Source: Komagataeibacter nataicola (GTDB lineage: Bacteria > Pseudomonadota > Alphaproteobacteria > Acetobacterales > Acetobacteraceae). Taken from it: a stretch of 64,000 bases of DNA. Within the stretch, counting starts at the first letter, position 1. Every line of letters begins with the position of its first letter. The stretch covers positions 124,001 to 188,000 of the forward strand of contig NZ_NIRT01000001.1 of the NCBI RefSeq assembly GCF_003207795.1. The letters are read 5' to 3'. Position numbers and translations under genes: made by a program. Shown in pieces: positions 63,613-64,000 of the stretch. Under the pieces are notes generated by a model that was given only the letters and a program-made list of their open reading frames with translations, did not search any database and had not been told where the DNA came from.

Positions 63613-64000
63613 GAAGCCGCCTCCATGACGGAAAGCGGGAAGAACACATGCTGGCTCCACACGCCAAGGCAGGGCACGCCCTGATGGTACCCCTCCACCG
63701 CGAGGGCGGCCAGTTCGTAATAGACGGGCCGCGCGATGCGGGCCTCGATCGGCAGCGCGCCATCGCCATCGCGCACATGCAGGTAGGGCACGGGGCCGGT
63801 GCCGCAGCCTTCGCACGGCACGTTCCAGTCACATCGAATCGGGTGATCCGGGCCTGCACAGATCACCTGATCGACATTGGTGCGAAACGAGAGCACCTGC
63901 CCCCGCCCGCAGCCATGCCATTCAAGGTGGTTGGCCACGAACGGAGCGTCCTCCACCTCGATCGTGCCCTGCTCCACCGGTGTCTGGAGCCTGAAGCCAC
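63609..64000 (-). CDS. DUF1285 domain protein (5' end beyond window)
   Basis: About 130 C-terminal residues are visible. GFRLQTPVEQGTIEVEDAPF, VLSFRTNVDQVICAGPDHPI and VPYLHVRDGDGALPIEARIA match the DUF1285 pattern. A CNVPCEGCGTG-like cysteine cluster (Cys in DWNVPCEGCGT) sits in the middle and might bind a metal. Function unknown. It overlaps the CCA-enzyme start by 4 nt, so the two are translated together, a pairing common in alphaproteobacteria. Confidence 0.82.
   Translation of the reverse strand, partial: GFRLQTPVEQGTIEVEDAPFVANHLEWHGCGRGQVLSFRTNVDQVICAGPDHPIRCDWNVPCEGCGTGPVPYLHVRDGDGALPIEARIARPVYYELAALAVEGYHQGVPCLGVWSQHVFFPLSVMEAAS

Overview
The window reads as a chromosomal segment of a high-GC alphaproteobacterium, most likely an acetic acid bacterium of the Komagataeibacter/Gluconacetobacter type. 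This is inferred from the base composition, the yqeY-dnaG-rpoD and ftsE-ftsX-DUF218-plsC gene orders, a PhaR regulator, a Psd-PssA pair and the long tails on ribosomal proteins. I see no transposase, prophage, CRISPR array, rRNA or tRNA. Almost all of the sequence is densely packed coding DNA, much of it in operons with 1-4 nt overlaps.

Layout. (1) 1-4.4 kb, minus strand: a chemosensory operon CheW, CheR-like, CheW, MCP, CheA (cut by the edge), with the gene content of Wsp-type systems. (2) 4.5-8.0 kb, plus: a small membrane protein, ftsE, ftsX, a DUF218 protein and plsC (division and phospholipid synthesis). (3) 8.2-10.6 kb: a divergent flavin split-barrel protein and MocR regulator pair. 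(4) 10.6-14.5 kb: phaR, gloB, a methyltransferase, psd and pssA. (5) 14.6-20.9 kb, minus: a six-gene complex I/hydrogenase-4-like membrane complex that lacks every nickel-ligand cysteine, has no ferredoxin subunit and has antiporter-like subunits without lysine. This is the best candidate for an undescribed system. (6) 21.3-28.3 kb: aldo-keto reductase, holC, pepA, cysQ, a Sua5-type tsaC, a coiled-coil membrane protein and a D-2-hydroxyacid dehydrogenase. (7) 28.4-35.3 kb, plus: lptF-lptG-lptD-surA-rsmA, an outer-membrane biogenesis operon. (8) 35.4-39.5 kb, minus: cfa, the rpsF-rpsR-rplI operon, an unknown protein and a GNAT. (9) 39.5-44 kb: rpoD, dnaG and yqeY, divergent from carA-carB, greA and threonine ammonia-lyase (44-50.6 kb). 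carA carries an in-frame N-terminal helix-turn-helix. (10) 50.8-57.6 kb: upp, msrB, gpmI, an EnvC-like protein, ctpA, rppH and a second Nudix protein. (11) 57.7-60.4 kb, minus: an EmrAB-type efflux pair whose permease is frameshifted, behind a perfect TetR-style palindrome. (12) 60.5-64 kb, minus: an MsbA-like ABC exporter, a CCA/poly(A) polymerase-type nucleotidyltransferase and a DUF1285 protein cut by the edge.

Five copies of a roughly 84 bp intergenic palindromic element (about 14.5, 35.3, 50.65, 51.5 and 57.7 kb) are scattered between unrelated genes. Each complete copy has complementary outer arms enclosing two hairpins; one copy is a half element.

Themes: envelope construction (LPS export, phospholipids, division, peptidoglycan hydrolase control), macromolecular synthesis (rpoD, dnaG, ribosomal proteins, greA, rsmA, tsaC) and pyrimidine supply (carAB, upp). 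Accessory functions are signalling, efflux and the unusual hydrogenase-related complex.
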